The notes under the pieces were generated by a model. The model searched no databases, was not told the DNA's origin, and saw only the letters and a program-made list of their open reading frames with translations. This document shows, piece by piece, positions 23,504 to 31,392 of a stretch of DNA of 38,602 nucleotides. A program made the translations under genes and the position numbers. This DNA is from a virus: positions 1 to 38,602 of IMG/VR virus record IMGVR_UViG_3300032236_000882; one strand, 5' to 3'. Positions within the stretch are counted from its first letter, which is position 1. Each line of letters opens with the position of its first letter.

Positions 23504-25702
23504 TTATGGTTTAAATTCTTCGTCTGGTTTCTTTTCGCCTGCCAACGCTTCAATGTTTGGCTCTTTAGTCATGGCTCCTGCTGTCTTCCTAGATGCTCTA
23601 GGCATTGAAGCCGGTTTTGCGGGTGCGCCTTGTGGCTGACCACCTGCATACTGTGCATGAGGCGCCTGCATAACCATTTCTTCTAGCGCTTCATTCTCTG
23701 CATCTTCTTCCGGCATCTGTTGAGCGCCTGATTGCATGATCATAGCTGCGTCCATAGCAGCCTGTCTGTTAATGTCCAAGTTAGCTTTCATAACTTCAAC
23801 ATCAGCTTTCATGCGGTTGGTCTGAGCGTCATACCATTCACGTTCCATCTTCTGTATTTCAAGCAATTTCTTTTGTCTTAGGTCTTGGATCTCTGCGCTC
23901 ATGTGTTCCATCTGTTGAGCTAATTGATTCATAGCCTGTTCAGCCTGTAACAACTGTGGATCTGCTTTATCACCAGCTTGATTCACCTGTTGAATCTGTG
24001 GCGGTAACATTGCTTGCAGTCTGCGACTGATCTCTTCAGCACCAGGCCAATCCATATTTTTGACCATTAAGTCACCAATCAGACCAAACAGGCTTGGATT
24101 AGCTTGCGTCAGAGTCAACATCATTTGGGATGCTTCATCTCGCTTAGTTGCATAGCTTGGGCCAGAATCACAGACGACATCATACTGCCCAATTGTCGGG
24201 TTAAAGATAGAGTCAATTGCAGGATTATCTGTTCCTGCTGATGCTTGGGGAAGGTTTGGATTAAGTTTAACTGTTCTCGGAGAACCGTCCTCTCCAAGTA
24301 TACGGGCTACCCTAGGTCTGTCATAAACTTTAGGAATCATATCAAGGATAATTCGTCCCACTTGTCTAATTGACCTGTTGAGGTTGTCTTGATAGTGGAA
24401 CGTGTTTGTGTCGGCTTGCTTTTGACGCAAGAACAAAGCTTTGCCGGAAACCTCATTAGACTGAGCGCCCAAGCTAGGTTGATAGATACCCATGCTCTGC
24501 ATGATATCGTTCTCAGCCAACTGAATGGCTTGCATGATAGCGCTTGAGGCTTGAGGTGGTTGTGATCTTTGTGGAGCGCCTACAGGCGTTCCTGCAATAC
24601 TGACTGGATCATACTCTAAGTACGCCATTGATTCCTGATTTGCTCTACCCCAGTTTGGATCTGTCTCAAACTGTCCAGCAACGCCTATAAACGGCGCTTT
24701 TGGTGAGAGCGCTACGTTCTCAGCATTAGCTGATAAATAGTAGTTATAGAGCCTCTGAGCGTCTTTAGCGTTACGAACAAGACCTGCTAGATACCTTCTG
24801 CCCTGTAAGAATAGCTCATGTCCCACAACAGGAATGATTGGAATAAATTTGGAGGGGATTTCTGTCTGCTCTAGGATCGTATCACCTGTAACCTTGCACC
24901 ACATACAGCGCTTGACGTCTGCAATCCTTGTCATGCCCGATTCTGGATCAGTGATTTCTTTCTCTTCATGTTCAAGATAATAATACTCAGCAACACGCAC
25001 TGAGTCTTGCGTAAACCATCCTTGTGCATCGCCATTACCCGCTGAATCCCATTGCGTTTCAGGCGTGTTTGGATACATGCGCTTGAACTCATCCTTTGAG
25101 ATTTCTTCAGCTATGATTGCCCACTCCATGTCAGAGCCATCTGGGGCTTTACTGTGAGGGTCAATATAAACCTTAAATGGATCAGGAATACGGTCAATAA
25201 ATATGTCCTGATCAAAGCTTGTATCGTCAATCCAATCGTTTCTGACCCTGATGTAACCAAGACCTGTATCGACCTGCCATTCTACGGAAGTGTCATAAGC
25301 AATACTTGCGTTAGAGTTGTCTTGGATGTGACGTATAAGCCCCATAAGAACGTCAGCAGTATCTTGGTCAGCGCCATCGTTAACAGGCCTAATGCGAATA
25401 GATGGAGTATTCTGTCTGATTTCATTGACCACCTTATCTCTGAATTGAAGCAGGCGATTGACCACAAGCATGGGTCTCTCTTTTTTCGGTCTATTGCGAT
25501 CATATTTCGCGCTCTCCGGCCATTGATCACCTAATCGAGCGAATCTAATGTCATCTAACATTTCTTGACGGTTCTGCGCTGTAAACTCTAAAGCGGTCTG
25601 AAACCGCTTCTTAATAGTCTCCAGAATCTCTGAGGTTTCAGTTCCCTCGTCTGCATCTGTACCTAGATCGTTGTATATGCTATCAGCGTCAAGATTTGCC
25701 AT
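23504..25702 (-). CDS. Portal protein, P22 gp1-like, 732 aa
   Basis: The sequence fits the P22 portal family over its full length (P22 gp1 is 725 residues). Matching stretches include RNRPKKERPMLVVNRLLQF, QNTPSIRIRPVND and IDRIPDPFKVYIDPHSK. Further in, PVVGHELFLQGRRYLAGLVRN is followed by AIMQAIQLAENDIMQSMGIYQPSLG and a helical barrel-like C-terminus (EQAMNQLAQQMEHMSAEIQDL). Twelve copies form the ring at one capsid vertex through which DNA is packaged and ejected, and on which gp4-like and gp10-like proteins are added. It starts 12 bases after the terminase stop. Confidence 0.9.
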   Translation of the reverse strand: MANLDADSIYNDLGTDADEGTETSEILETIKKRFQTALEFTAQNRQEMLDDIRFARLGDQWPESAKYDRNRPKKERPMLVVNRLLQFRDKVVNEIRQNTPSIRIRPVNDGADQDTADVLMGLIRHIQDNSNASIAYDTSVEWQVDTGLGYIRVRNDWIDDTSFDQDIFIDRIPDPFKVYIDPHSKAPDGSDMEWAIIAEEISKDEFKRMYPNTPETQWDSAGNGDAQGWFTQDSVRVAEYYYLEHEEKEITDPESGMTRIADVKRCMWCKVTGDTILEQTEIPSKFIPIIPVVGHELFLQGRRYLAGLVRNAKDAQRLYNYYLSANAENVALSPKAPFIGVAGQFETDPNWGRANQESMAYLEYDPVSIAGTPVGAPQRSQPPQASSAIMQAIQLAENDIMQSMGIYQPSLGAQSNEVSGKALFLRQKQADTNTFHYQDNLNRSIRQVGRIILDMIPKVYDRPRVARILGEDGSPRTVKLNPNLPQASAGTDNPAIDSIFNPTIGQYDVVCDSGPSYATKRDEASQMMLTLTQANPSLFGLIGDLMVKNMDWPGAEEISRRLQAMLPPQIQQVNQAGDKADPQLLQAEQAMNQLAQQMEHMSAEIQDLRQKKLLEIQKMEREWYDAQTNRMKADVEVMKANLDINRQAAMDAAMIMQSGAQQMPEEDAENEALEEMVMQAPHAQYAGGQPQGAPAKPASMPRASRKTAGAMTKEPNIEALAGEKKPDEEFKP

Positions 25703-25714
25703 TGTATTTCCTGT

Positions 25715-26980
25715 TTAGTTCATCCAGCTTCCGCCACGCATACCATCATCTATGCGCTTGCGTTTTATGTTGTCGTTCTTCAATTGATCAATACACGTTG
25801 CTAAATACCTGAAAGCGTCAGCGCCGTGACTATATTCATCGTGTAAAGGGCTTCCTGGCTCTTCTGTTCTTGCGTTGATTGAGCGTCTGTATCGCTTCAA
25901 GCACTCTTGCAATCTTGCTGTTTTCTCTTTATCCATCCATAGTCTTGGAAACAGCATCCTAGCCAGTTTTATCCCATGTTCAATATCACCTACAGGGATA
26001 ATCTCAGTAGACCAACCCATAGCCTCTAAGAGCTCCTGAGCAGATTTACCTGTCTTATAATCTTTAGTCACACCATCATGTGGCAACCACATTTTGCCCC
26101 AATTGTATGGCTTATGCTTTAGTTCTGTACTGTACCAATCAAGCGTCTTGTGTGAGTCTTCAATGTAATCTATAACCCTACACTCAGAACCAGAACGTTG
26201 AACAATAATGATTGACATACAATCATTCCAGCCTAAGTCCCATACAGCATGGGTTTTAAGTATGGGATCATGGTTGCAAATGGTTATGCGGTTTTGATCA
26301 AACATATACTGATATTCATCAGCGTAGATTGCTCCATCAACAACTGTTTTGGGCTTTCCTTCCCAGATGTTTTCGTAATCTTTGGGATTGGTTCTCATGC
26401 AATGTAAGCGCTCTTTATCAAGCACTTCGGGGAACCAGGGATTATCATCCCAATTGATTTTGACCACCAATGAATCAGGTGGTGGATTAATCACAAACCG
26501 TTTGTACGTTTCATCGGTATCAAGTTCTGGATTTAGAGTGATCCATATCTCTGAATCAGGCTTACGAATGGTAGGAATGAGAATATCCCAAGACTTCTTT
26601 GATACAGTCTGCGCCTCTTCAACCCAAACGCGGTCAACACCCTCAAAGGATTTGATTGATTCAACTGTATGGCTTGCAAGACCTGCAAAGCTAAATTCTG
26701 ATCCGTTCTTACCTCTTATTGAGGTTTCAGTCACGGTAAAAAAATAGCCGAGATTCATCTCTTGGATCTGATCCACCAACAGTGTGTGTACCGATTGTTT
26801 GATTGACTTTTGAACTTCACGCGCACAGAGAATCCTCAATGGTTGTTGAGCTGCCTGTATAAGAAAAGCCCTAGCACAAGCCCAAGACTTGCCAGAACCT
26901 CTGCCTCCGTAGTAACACTTAGTTCTATACTTTGAAAAGATTGAACGAAATTTAGGAGGAAACTTAACTTCAGTCTCCAA
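25715..26980 (-). CDS. Terminase large subunit, 421 aa
   Basis: ATPase motifs are a Walker A (GGRGSGKS, residues 25-32), a Walker B with catalytic Glu (RVWVEEAQ, 117-124) and the coupling motif WITLNP (146-151). The nuclease half has D248 in VWDLGWND, an acidic cluster around D271/E274, and D388 in EYSHGADAFRYL. This is the PBSX/Terminase_3-like arrangement. It powers packaging through the portal and cuts concatemers. Its start overlaps the small terminase gene by 11 bases. Confidence 0.92.
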   Translation of the reverse strand: METEVKFPPKFRSIFSKYRTKCYYGGRGSGKSWACARAFLIQAAQQPLRILCAREVQKSIKQSVHTLLVDQIQEMNLGYFFTVTETSIRGKNGSEFSFAGLASHTVESIKSFEGVDRVWVEEAQTVSKKSWDILIPTIRKPDSEIWITLNPELDTDETYKRFVINPPPDSLVVKINWDDNPWFPEVLDKERLHCMRTNPKDYENIWEGKPKTVVDGAIYADEYQYMFDQNRITICNHDPILKTHAVWDLGWNDCMSIIIVQRSGSECRVIDYIEDSHKTLDWYSTELKHKPYNWGKMWLPHDGVTKDYKTGKSAQELLEAMGWSTEIIPVGDIEHGIKLARMLFPRLWMDKEKTARLQECLKRYRRSINARTEEPGSPLHDEYSHGADAFRYLATCIDQLKNDNIKRKRIDDGMRGGSWMN

Positions 26981-27251
26981 AGTTCACCTTCAAAGAATGT
27001 TGAACTGGTCCGCCATCAGGACCAGACACGGTTGATTCTGTCCTGGCTAGTTTTGGAACGTGATACTCGACAACAGATTGAAATAGCTGAAATGCTTTTT
27101 CTGGGTTCTCTTGAGCTACTTGATCAAGCCAGCCTTCTAGTCTGTGAGCGTTATTGTCCACAAACTGAGCAATAGCCATCCGAGCATCTTGTGTTGCCTT
27201 GTTTGGGACGCCTTTTGGCCTTCCTTGTCCTGATGTGCTAGTTTTAGCCAT
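26970..27251 (-). CDS. Terminase small subunit-like protein, 93 aa
   Basis: The start MAKTSTSGQGRPKGVPNKATQDAR is the basic opening of a family commonly placed directly before the large terminase. The middle is helical (LEGWLDQVAQENPEKAFQLFQSVVEYHVPK). The tail is flexible (VSGPDGGPVQHSLKVNF) and would bind the large subunit. Position and overlap of 11 bases with the terminase gene support the call. The packaging-site sequence is not identifiable here. Confidence 0.75.
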   Translation of the reverse strand: MAKTSTSGQGRPKGVPNKATQDARMAIAQFVDNNAHRLEGWLDQVAQENPEKAFQLFQSVVEYHVPKLARTESTVSGPDGGPVQHSLKVNFGD

Positions 27252-27277
27252 AATTGCATAGCCTTGCGTATTTTGTG

Positions 27278-27445
27278 CTAGTCATCTTCACTGCGTTGAA
27301 ACCATTGATCACACGAATCCGTGTTTGAAACGGTCATTGGCTCTTCAATTGTATGATGATCAAGAACACAACAACCAGAATTAGCATCGTATCGCATGAG
27401 ATCATAGAACTCACAATTTTGGCATATCCTTGGAACGATAACCAT
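27278..27445 (-). CDS. Small zinc-ribbon protein, 55 aa
   Basis: This short frame overlaps the end of the 93-aa gene in another frame and was not obvious at usual length cut-offs. It starts MVIVPRICQNCEFYD. The Cys pattern C8-x2-C11, C25 (or C26) and C45 is that of a single zinc ribbon, as in the C-terminal Cys cluster of the Cas4-like protein (C225, C228, C241, C258). The stop is the only TAG before the terminase genes. Function is unknown; it may bind nucleic acid or a partner. Confidence 0.62.
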   Translation of the reverse strand: MVIVPRICQNCEFYDLMRYDANSGCCVLDHHTIEEPMTVSNTDSCDQWFQRSEDD

Positions 27446-27692
27446 ATTCTATTTTTTCTTTAAATAAATCATAAGCCGCATAATCTTTGTTGATAGATGC
27501 TTTAATGAAACTACCCCTTACATAGCCACAATATTCTTGAAATGTCAATAGTTGCATAATAACATCTTCAGCATTTACAGTTTTTCTCGTCTGATTTTTC
27601 TTAATCGCCTCTATCTTTTCGCTTACAGAAGCTTTAGCCCAAGACTCACAAGCTATATCCCATTCTGATTGAGTTGCATTATCTATGCTCAT
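27411..27692 (-). CDS. Hypothetical protein, 93 aa
   Basis: The protein is helical and mildly acidic at the front, basic in the middle (EKIEAIKKNQTRKTVNAEDVI), with FQEYCGYVRGSFIKASINKDYAAYDLF and RSKDMPKL at the end. I do not recognise it. It sits 10 bases after the MazG-like gene and overlaps the zinc-ribbon gene by 35 bases. Confidence 0.55.
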   Translation of the reverse strand: MSIDNATQSEWDIACESWAKASVSEKIEAIKKNQTRKTVNAEDVIMQLLTFQEYCGYVRGSFIKASINKDYAAYDLFKEKIEYGYRSKDMPKL

Positions 27693-27702
27693 GAATTTTC
27701 CT

Positions 27703-28038
27703 TTAATGGTCGATTTTATCTAACCTAAGCAAAGCGTTGTAATCTGTGTACTGTTCGGGATAGCGTTTAGCTAACTTCTCAATGTTTTCTCTTGCGATTG
27801 TCTGGAGAGACTCTCCCAGGACAGAAGCAGCATAAGCGCAATACCAAAGAACGTCACCAATCTCCTCACGCAGGTTATCGCGGTCGATATTGTGGTCATA
27901 TATTTCAAACCTCTTCACAGCATCGGAAAACTCTCCAGCTTCCCCTGTTAAACCCAGTGCCGCATGAACCAGTCCCTTTCTAAATCCTAGGTCCTTAGAT
28001 GTGCGTTTTGCTAACAATTGGTACTCTGCCATATCCAT
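27703..28038 (-). CDS. MazG-like nucleotide pyrophosphohydrolase, 111 aa
   Basis: The metal-binding helices of the MazG/HisE/dUTPase-2 superfamily are visible: LTGEAGEFSDAVKR (E-x3-E type, about residues 30-43) and EEIGDVLWYCAYA (E-E-x2-D, about 58-70). The enzyme hydrolyses NTPs or dNTPs to NMP and pyrophosphate. Phage copies may lower (p)ppGpp-like signals or house-clean nucleotide pools. The start ATG directly follows the stop of the zinc-binding gene upstream; a second ATG two codons on is also possible. Confidence 0.88.
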   Translation of the reverse strand: MDMAEYQLLAKRTSKDLGFRKGLVHAALGLTGEAGEFSDAVKRFEIYDHNIDRDNLREEIGDVLWYCAYAASVLGESLQTIARENIEKLAKRYPEQYTDYNALLRLDKIDH

Positions 28039-28338
28039 CTACTTTTTCGCCTCTCTACGGGCCTCATGATGCGCTTTAGCCCACTTACTTGCTTGCTCTT
28101 TATGGTAACACCCGCATGACTTACTCATGCCGGACAAAATGTTCTGCGCTAAGATGCTTCTTACCGTCCCGCACCTGCATTTTGTTATCACTACCTTTTT
28201 GCCGTTCTCATACGGTTTTTGATCGTCAATGACGGTCCAATACCCAAACGACTTACCCACAAGTTCTAAGTTCCTCTTCCTTGTCTTCTTTGGAGAGTCT
28301 TGGTAGACCTGCCCAATGAGTTGCTCCTGATTCGTCAT
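28039..28338 (-). CDS. Zinc-binding DNA-binding-like protein, about 99 aa
   Basis: The domain LVGKSFGYWTVI ... TKCRCGTVRSILAQNILSG ... SKSCGCYHKE is a common phage module (GxxFGxxTVI, CxCG, SCGC). It is usually found with AP2 or HNH proteins and is thought to bind DNA through a zinc site. The tail is Lys/Arg-rich. The start is uncertain: ATGs at 28350 and 28338 lie deep inside the gene upstream, while a GTG near 28260 begins just before the domain and might be the true start. Confidence 0.65.
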   Translation of the reverse strand: MTNQEQLIGQVYQDSPKKTRKRNLELVGKSFGYWTVIDDQKPYENGKKVVITKCRCGTVRSILAQNILSGMSKSCGCYHKEQASKWAKAHHEARREAKK

Positions 28339-28462
28339 AGTATTGCCCAATTATTGCTGTTCCGTGTTTTAAACGTAAAAGTATTTTAGTTCCCTTTGGT
28401 GGTGGATAATAACTAATTCTTTTCCACACCGGCATATATTCAGATTGGTATTTTTCTGTCAT
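28253..28462 (-). CDS. DUF551-like hypothetical protein, 69 aa
   Basis: The pattern WKRISYYPPPKGTKILLRLKHG ... GQYYDESGATHWAGLP resembles DUF551-type small phage proteins (W..PPxGTxxLLR...G.Y....W). It overlaps the RusA-like gene by ATGA (28459-28462) and shares about 86-98 bases with the next gene in another frame. The function is unknown. Confidence 0.65.
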   Translation of the reverse strand: MTEKYQSEYMPVWKRISYYPPPKGTKILLRLKHGTAIIGQYYDESGATHWAGLPRLSKEDKEEELRTCG

Positions 28463-28824
28463 TGGAATTTAAGTATTTTAACTTTAACGCCACCATTAAC
28501 GACTGGGTATCCATACTCAGCAATTATTTTTTTAATCTGTTTATCGTTTTCATATATAATACCCTGCAAGCTATCTAAAACTACCTTTAACGCATTATCA
28601 ATATCAATACAGGTTTTTGACTCCTCACCCTTAACGGTCAGTTTTGGCCGTAGCTCTATTATGACCATCAGCTCATCAACCGTCAAGTTATAGTCGGATG
28701 CTTGCACTGTGTTCCTAACGTGCCTTTTGAACTCCATCGCCTCTTTCGATGGAACCATCCGATTTCTGAAACAACGCCAGTAACGGTTCGCTGATGGTGG
28801 ATAATTTAGCTCAATTTCAATCAT
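28459..28824 (-). CDS. RusA-like Holliday junction resolvase, 121 aa
   Basis: The start chosen is ATG at 28822-28824 (MIEIELNYPPSANRYW), with a GAGG SD eight bases upstream. RusA signatures are PPSANRYW near the N-terminus and CIDIDNALKVVLDSLQGIIYENDKQI, which carries the D/N/K residues that bind the metal. RusA cuts four-way junctions made in recombination-dependent replication, and the recombination genes are on the opposite arm. An in-frame TTG further up would give 130 residues. Confidence 0.85.
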   Translation of the reverse strand: MIEIELNYPPSANRYWRCFRNRMVPSKEAMEFKRHVRNTVQASDYNLTVDELMVIIELRPKLTVKGEESKTCIDIDNALKVVLDSLQGIIYENDKQIKKIIAEYGYPVVNGGVKVKILKFQ

Positions 28825-28850
28825 GCTGAAATCCTCGGAAACAACAAACA

Positions 28851-29036
28851 ACGGAACAACGAAATTTGCCTCTATTTTGACCTCCTAAAAAGACCCTTTT
28901 GGTAGTTGTTCCGTCCTATAGGAAAAAATGTTCGGAACAACCCCCCTTGATGTGGGGCTTAACGCCCCCATCATCGGGTAGGGTTTTTCATTGTTCGGCA
29001 ACACTACGGAACAATGGGAACAATGTACGGAACAAC
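28851..29036. repeat. GGAACAA iteron cluster (origin or operator candidate)
   Basis: Six perfect copies of GGAACAA, mostly within ACGGAACAAC. Five are in one orientation (28853, 28934, 29008, 29017, 29029) and one is inverted (28906-28912), with degenerate copies near 28837 and 28991. Three rightmost copies start at 9- and 12-bp intervals. Between copies is a GC hairpin (GGGGC TTAAC GCCCC, about 28955-28969). The gene-free interval lies directly after the primase-helicase stop and before the RusA-like gene. Confidence 0.7.
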
Positions 29037-29037
29037 C

Positions 29038-31098
29038 TCATTTTTCACCTGCTGGACGATAGTATTTTGTTGCGTTTTTATGCTCGCCTTGCACGTTAAT
29101 TTCTACTTTTTGTGCATCAGTCAGTTCTGCAAGCGCCTCTAGTAAATACGTCTTTTTCCCTCCAATATCTTCGTAAATTTTGTTCGTACTGACACCTAAA
29201 AAGCTGTACAGACCTTCATCCATTGCCTGTTTCCATTCCCTTTTAATATAGTCTAATACCCTTATTAAGCGCATTGAATCATCCATGTTCTTATTGCGAA
29301 CAGATACTTCAGCCTTCCTAGCTTCCATCGAATCATCACCGAATAAAGGCTGAGGGACACCGAACCTATATACTATATCTTGAATCTCTCCCCAAGGCGT
29401 TGATACTGTTTCATTACCAGTAATAGTATCCATTTCCATTTCATTAAAAGCCGCTTCAAATCTTTTTTTACCTAATACAAAAAACCTTTTATCGGGAATA
29501 TCTTCGTCTTTAACTAAAAAAGCCACCCCATGCGCGTCACCTACCCAAGCACCGCCACCTCTCGGTGAAAGTTCATCAGGCGCAGAGGTGCGTGTGATTG
29601 CTTTTGCCAGATGCGCTATGAGCCACATAGAACCACCGTTAAGCGTTTTCTTAATCGAACCTATGGCTTTACCGATCTCCGCGTTATCGTTCTCATTGTC
29701 TAGGTCAATCGTTGCGTTACTGGTATCAAAAATAATCAAAGGATCAATCATGTAATGGTTCTGGTTGGCTTCCGCTTCGTATGAATAGCGCTCACGCCAG
29801 AACTCTATAGACTTAGCCAATTGTTCCGGTTTCCGTCTGTTCGCAGGGATCACATGAAACCACTCATCAAACTCTGATGCAGGAGCCACGTTCTCCGCGC
29901 TCATCATCATACCTTTTACGATACGCCTTAACTGACCAGGATCTTCTGTGACGTAGATAACTTTCCTGCGTAACACAATGTTGATGTTAGGGACATTCCA
30001 TAAACCAGCAACAATAGCAGCGATAGGAACCACAGCACTGGTCTTACCAACACCGGCTGCACCTGCTATGACGGTCACGCCTGTACCGATAAATCCGTCC
30101 ACTGTATATTCAATATAATCAAAGTTCCCGCTGAAAAAACGATTCCCTATAGGCTCATCATAGATAGGATCATGAACGATGGGTTGATTAATGTTTGACT
30201 TAGGATTGACCCAGCCCAAGCTCTGAGCCTCTTTAAGAATGTGCCTGTAGTCTATTTCGTTCTTCGTATCTATGGGAAAAGTTTCCCATTTGTTACGAGC
30301 TTCAGCCGGATCATAAACATCACTCGATTGTGACCACTCCAACCAAAGAGAGCGCCCGTCATCACCGTGTTTTTTAAGCGCTAGGCCAAACTGCACCCAA
30401 GTATCGTAATCATCGGATCTGATTCGTGTAAGCGCTGAACGAATATCAGCCACCTGAGCGGGTGATAAGTTATGCTCACCATGATTAATGGTCTGATTAA
30501 CGTTCTTCGCTCTACGCGCCTCATACGGCCTTAGAACCTGTTCTACGAAGTCAGTTAGATCAGTAAATGATTCGCACCTGTGAGCTGCACCTGTAACCGT
30601 AAAAAATCGCCCTGTAGAATAAGCCTCTATACCGTCTTCCTTGCTTGATCCTATAGACTTAAATTCTTTACCGTAACTAATGGCATGTACACCATCACCG
30701 TTTGGTGAGGATTCAACATAGCCCGGTAGGTCGTTCCAAAGCACTTGGAGGTGTGCGTGTTTAGAGATTTCGTCAAAGTCGATACCTTGCCAATAGTTGC
30801 CTGTTCCATCAGGTCCTAGTGCAAAACCTAAACCCGCGTAAGGTTCTGGGCTATTGATAATAGCATCTGATGCTTGTTCGAAGGTAGCTAGTTCAAACAA
30901 GTCCTCATCGGTATCGGTTGATTTGCGCGTGAAACCAGAGATATAGAAAGGAACCTTTCTGGGCTTCTTACCAACTACAGGATGTGGGACTTCCTTCCAT
31001 AAGAGCCACCGCTTTGCGTGTAACATAGCATCGGGTATTTCTTCCGAGATACCGTCAAGGCTTTCTAAGAGTTCTCCTGTATCTTTATCAATAATCAT
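29038..31098 (-). CDS. Primase-polymerase / helicase fusion, about 686 aa
   Basis: I start at the ATG at 31096-31098 (MIIDKDTG), which lies inside the preceding HTH gene. The N-terminal prim-pol half has YAGLGFALG, GIDFDEI (catalytic D-x-D), GVHAISYG and GIEAYSTGRFFTVTG. A linker of PriCT-2 type follows (IRSALTRIRSDDYDTWVQFGLALKKHG). The C-terminal RecA-like helicase has a Walker A, GAAGVGKTS (about residue 346), and YMIDPLIIFDTSN as Walker B, the AAA_25/RepA type. This combination starts replication by making primers and unwinding. Its stop abuts the iteron cluster. Confidence 0.86.
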   Translation of the reverse strand: MIIDKDTGELLESLDGISEEIPDAMLHAKRWLLWKEVPHPVVGKKPRKVPFYISGFTRKSTDTDEDLFELATFEQASDAIINSPEPYAGLGFALGPDGTGNYWQGIDFDEISKHAHLQVLWNDLPGYVESSPNGDGVHAISYGKEFKSIGSSKEDGIEAYSTGRFFTVTGAAHRCESFTDLTDFVEQVLRPYEARRAKNVNQTINHGEHNLSPAQVADIRSALTRIRSDDYDTWVQFGLALKKHGDDGRSLWLEWSQSSDVYDPAEARNKWETFPIDTKNEIDYRHILKEAQSLGWVNPKSNINQPIVHDPIYDEPIGNRFFSGNFDYIEYTVDGFIGTGVTVIAGAAGVGKTSAVVPIAAIVAGLWNVPNINIVLRRKVIYVTEDPGQLRRIVKGMMMSAENVAPASEFDEWFHVIPANRRKPEQLAKSIEFWRERYSYEAEANQNHYMIDPLIIFDTSNATIDLDNENDNAEIGKAIGSIKKTLNGGSMWLIAHLAKAITRTSAPDELSPRGGGAWVGDAHGVAFLVKDEDIPDKRFFVLGKKRFEAAFNEMEMDTITGNETVSTPWGEIQDIVYRFGVPQPLFGDDSMEARKAEVSVRNKNMDDSMRLIRVLDYIKREWKQAMDEGLYSFLGVSTNKIYEDIGGKKTYLLEALAELTDAQKVEINVQGEHKNATKYYRPAGEK

Positions 31099-31270
31099 TC
31101 TTGCGTCCTTCCAAATAATCACTGATTGCTTTCACAGCCGCATAAGAAGGATTAAGAGTGCGCCGTTTCGCAATGTCTTTTACCGTGTTGTAGTGAAGCC
31201 CTGTAGCCTCTGCAACTAACAATAAGCGCCGATCTGATAAAGCGTATCTAATTTGCTCAAGCGTCATCAT
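31088..31270 (-). CDS. Small helix-turn-helix regulator, 60 aa
   Basis: The protein has a single HTH: LLLVAEATGLHYNTVKDIAKRRTLNPSYAAVKAISDYLEG, the short Cro/XRE-like type abundant in phages. A GAGG SD stands eight bases before the first of two consecutive ATGs. It is the first leftward gene and overlaps the primase-helicase gene by 11 bases. Its position next to the divergent promoters suggests that it represses one or both, but this is inference. Confidence 0.75.
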   Translation of the reverse strand: MMTLEQIRYALSDRRLLLVAEATGLHYNTVKDIAKRRTLNPSYAAVKAISDYLEGRKNDY

Positions 31271-31305
31271 ATATAATTCCTCTGTTAAAAAATGTTAATG
31301 AACTG

Positions 31306-31334
31306 TTGACATCATAGACGAATACCACTAGAAT
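31306..31334 (+). promoter_or_regulatory. Early rightward promoter
   Basis: TTGACA (31306-31311), a 17-bp spacer, and TAGAAT (31329-31334): a near-consensus sigma70 promoter reading into the recombination genes. The predicted start near 31341 puts the dyad at 31345-31373 within the first 35 transcribed bases. Confidence 0.72.
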
Positions 31335-31339
31335 AGCAA
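31311..31339 (-). promoter_or_regulatory. Leftward promoter, antiparallel to the rightward one
   Basis: On the minus strand: TTGCTA (31334-31339), a 17-bp spacer, and TATGAT (31311-31316). Its -35 box touches the rightward -10 and its -10 touches the rightward -35, so the two cannot be occupied together. The -35 is only 4 of 6 to consensus. Confidence 0.5.
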
Positions 31340-31344
31340 CTGTC

Positions 31345-31373
31345 GTCACAACTTGCATCGTGCAAACCGTGAC
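31345..31373. promoter_or_regulatory. Long dyad at the start of the rightward transcript (operator or RNA hairpin)
   Basis: Arms GTCAC (31345-31349) and TTGCA (31353-31357) mirror TGCAA (31361-31365) and GTGAC (31369-31373), separated by three-base spacers, with a centre of TCG. The symmetric spacing is that of an operator for a dimer. As RNA it would fold into a hairpin with an internal loop. Confidence 0.65.
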
Positions 31374-31392
31374 ATAAATGGAGACAAGCCTG

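Noticed and set aside
28851-29036. GGAACAA repeats as a CRISPR array
   Set aside because: Units are only 7-10 bases, vary in orientation and have no regular spacers; iterons or operators fit better.
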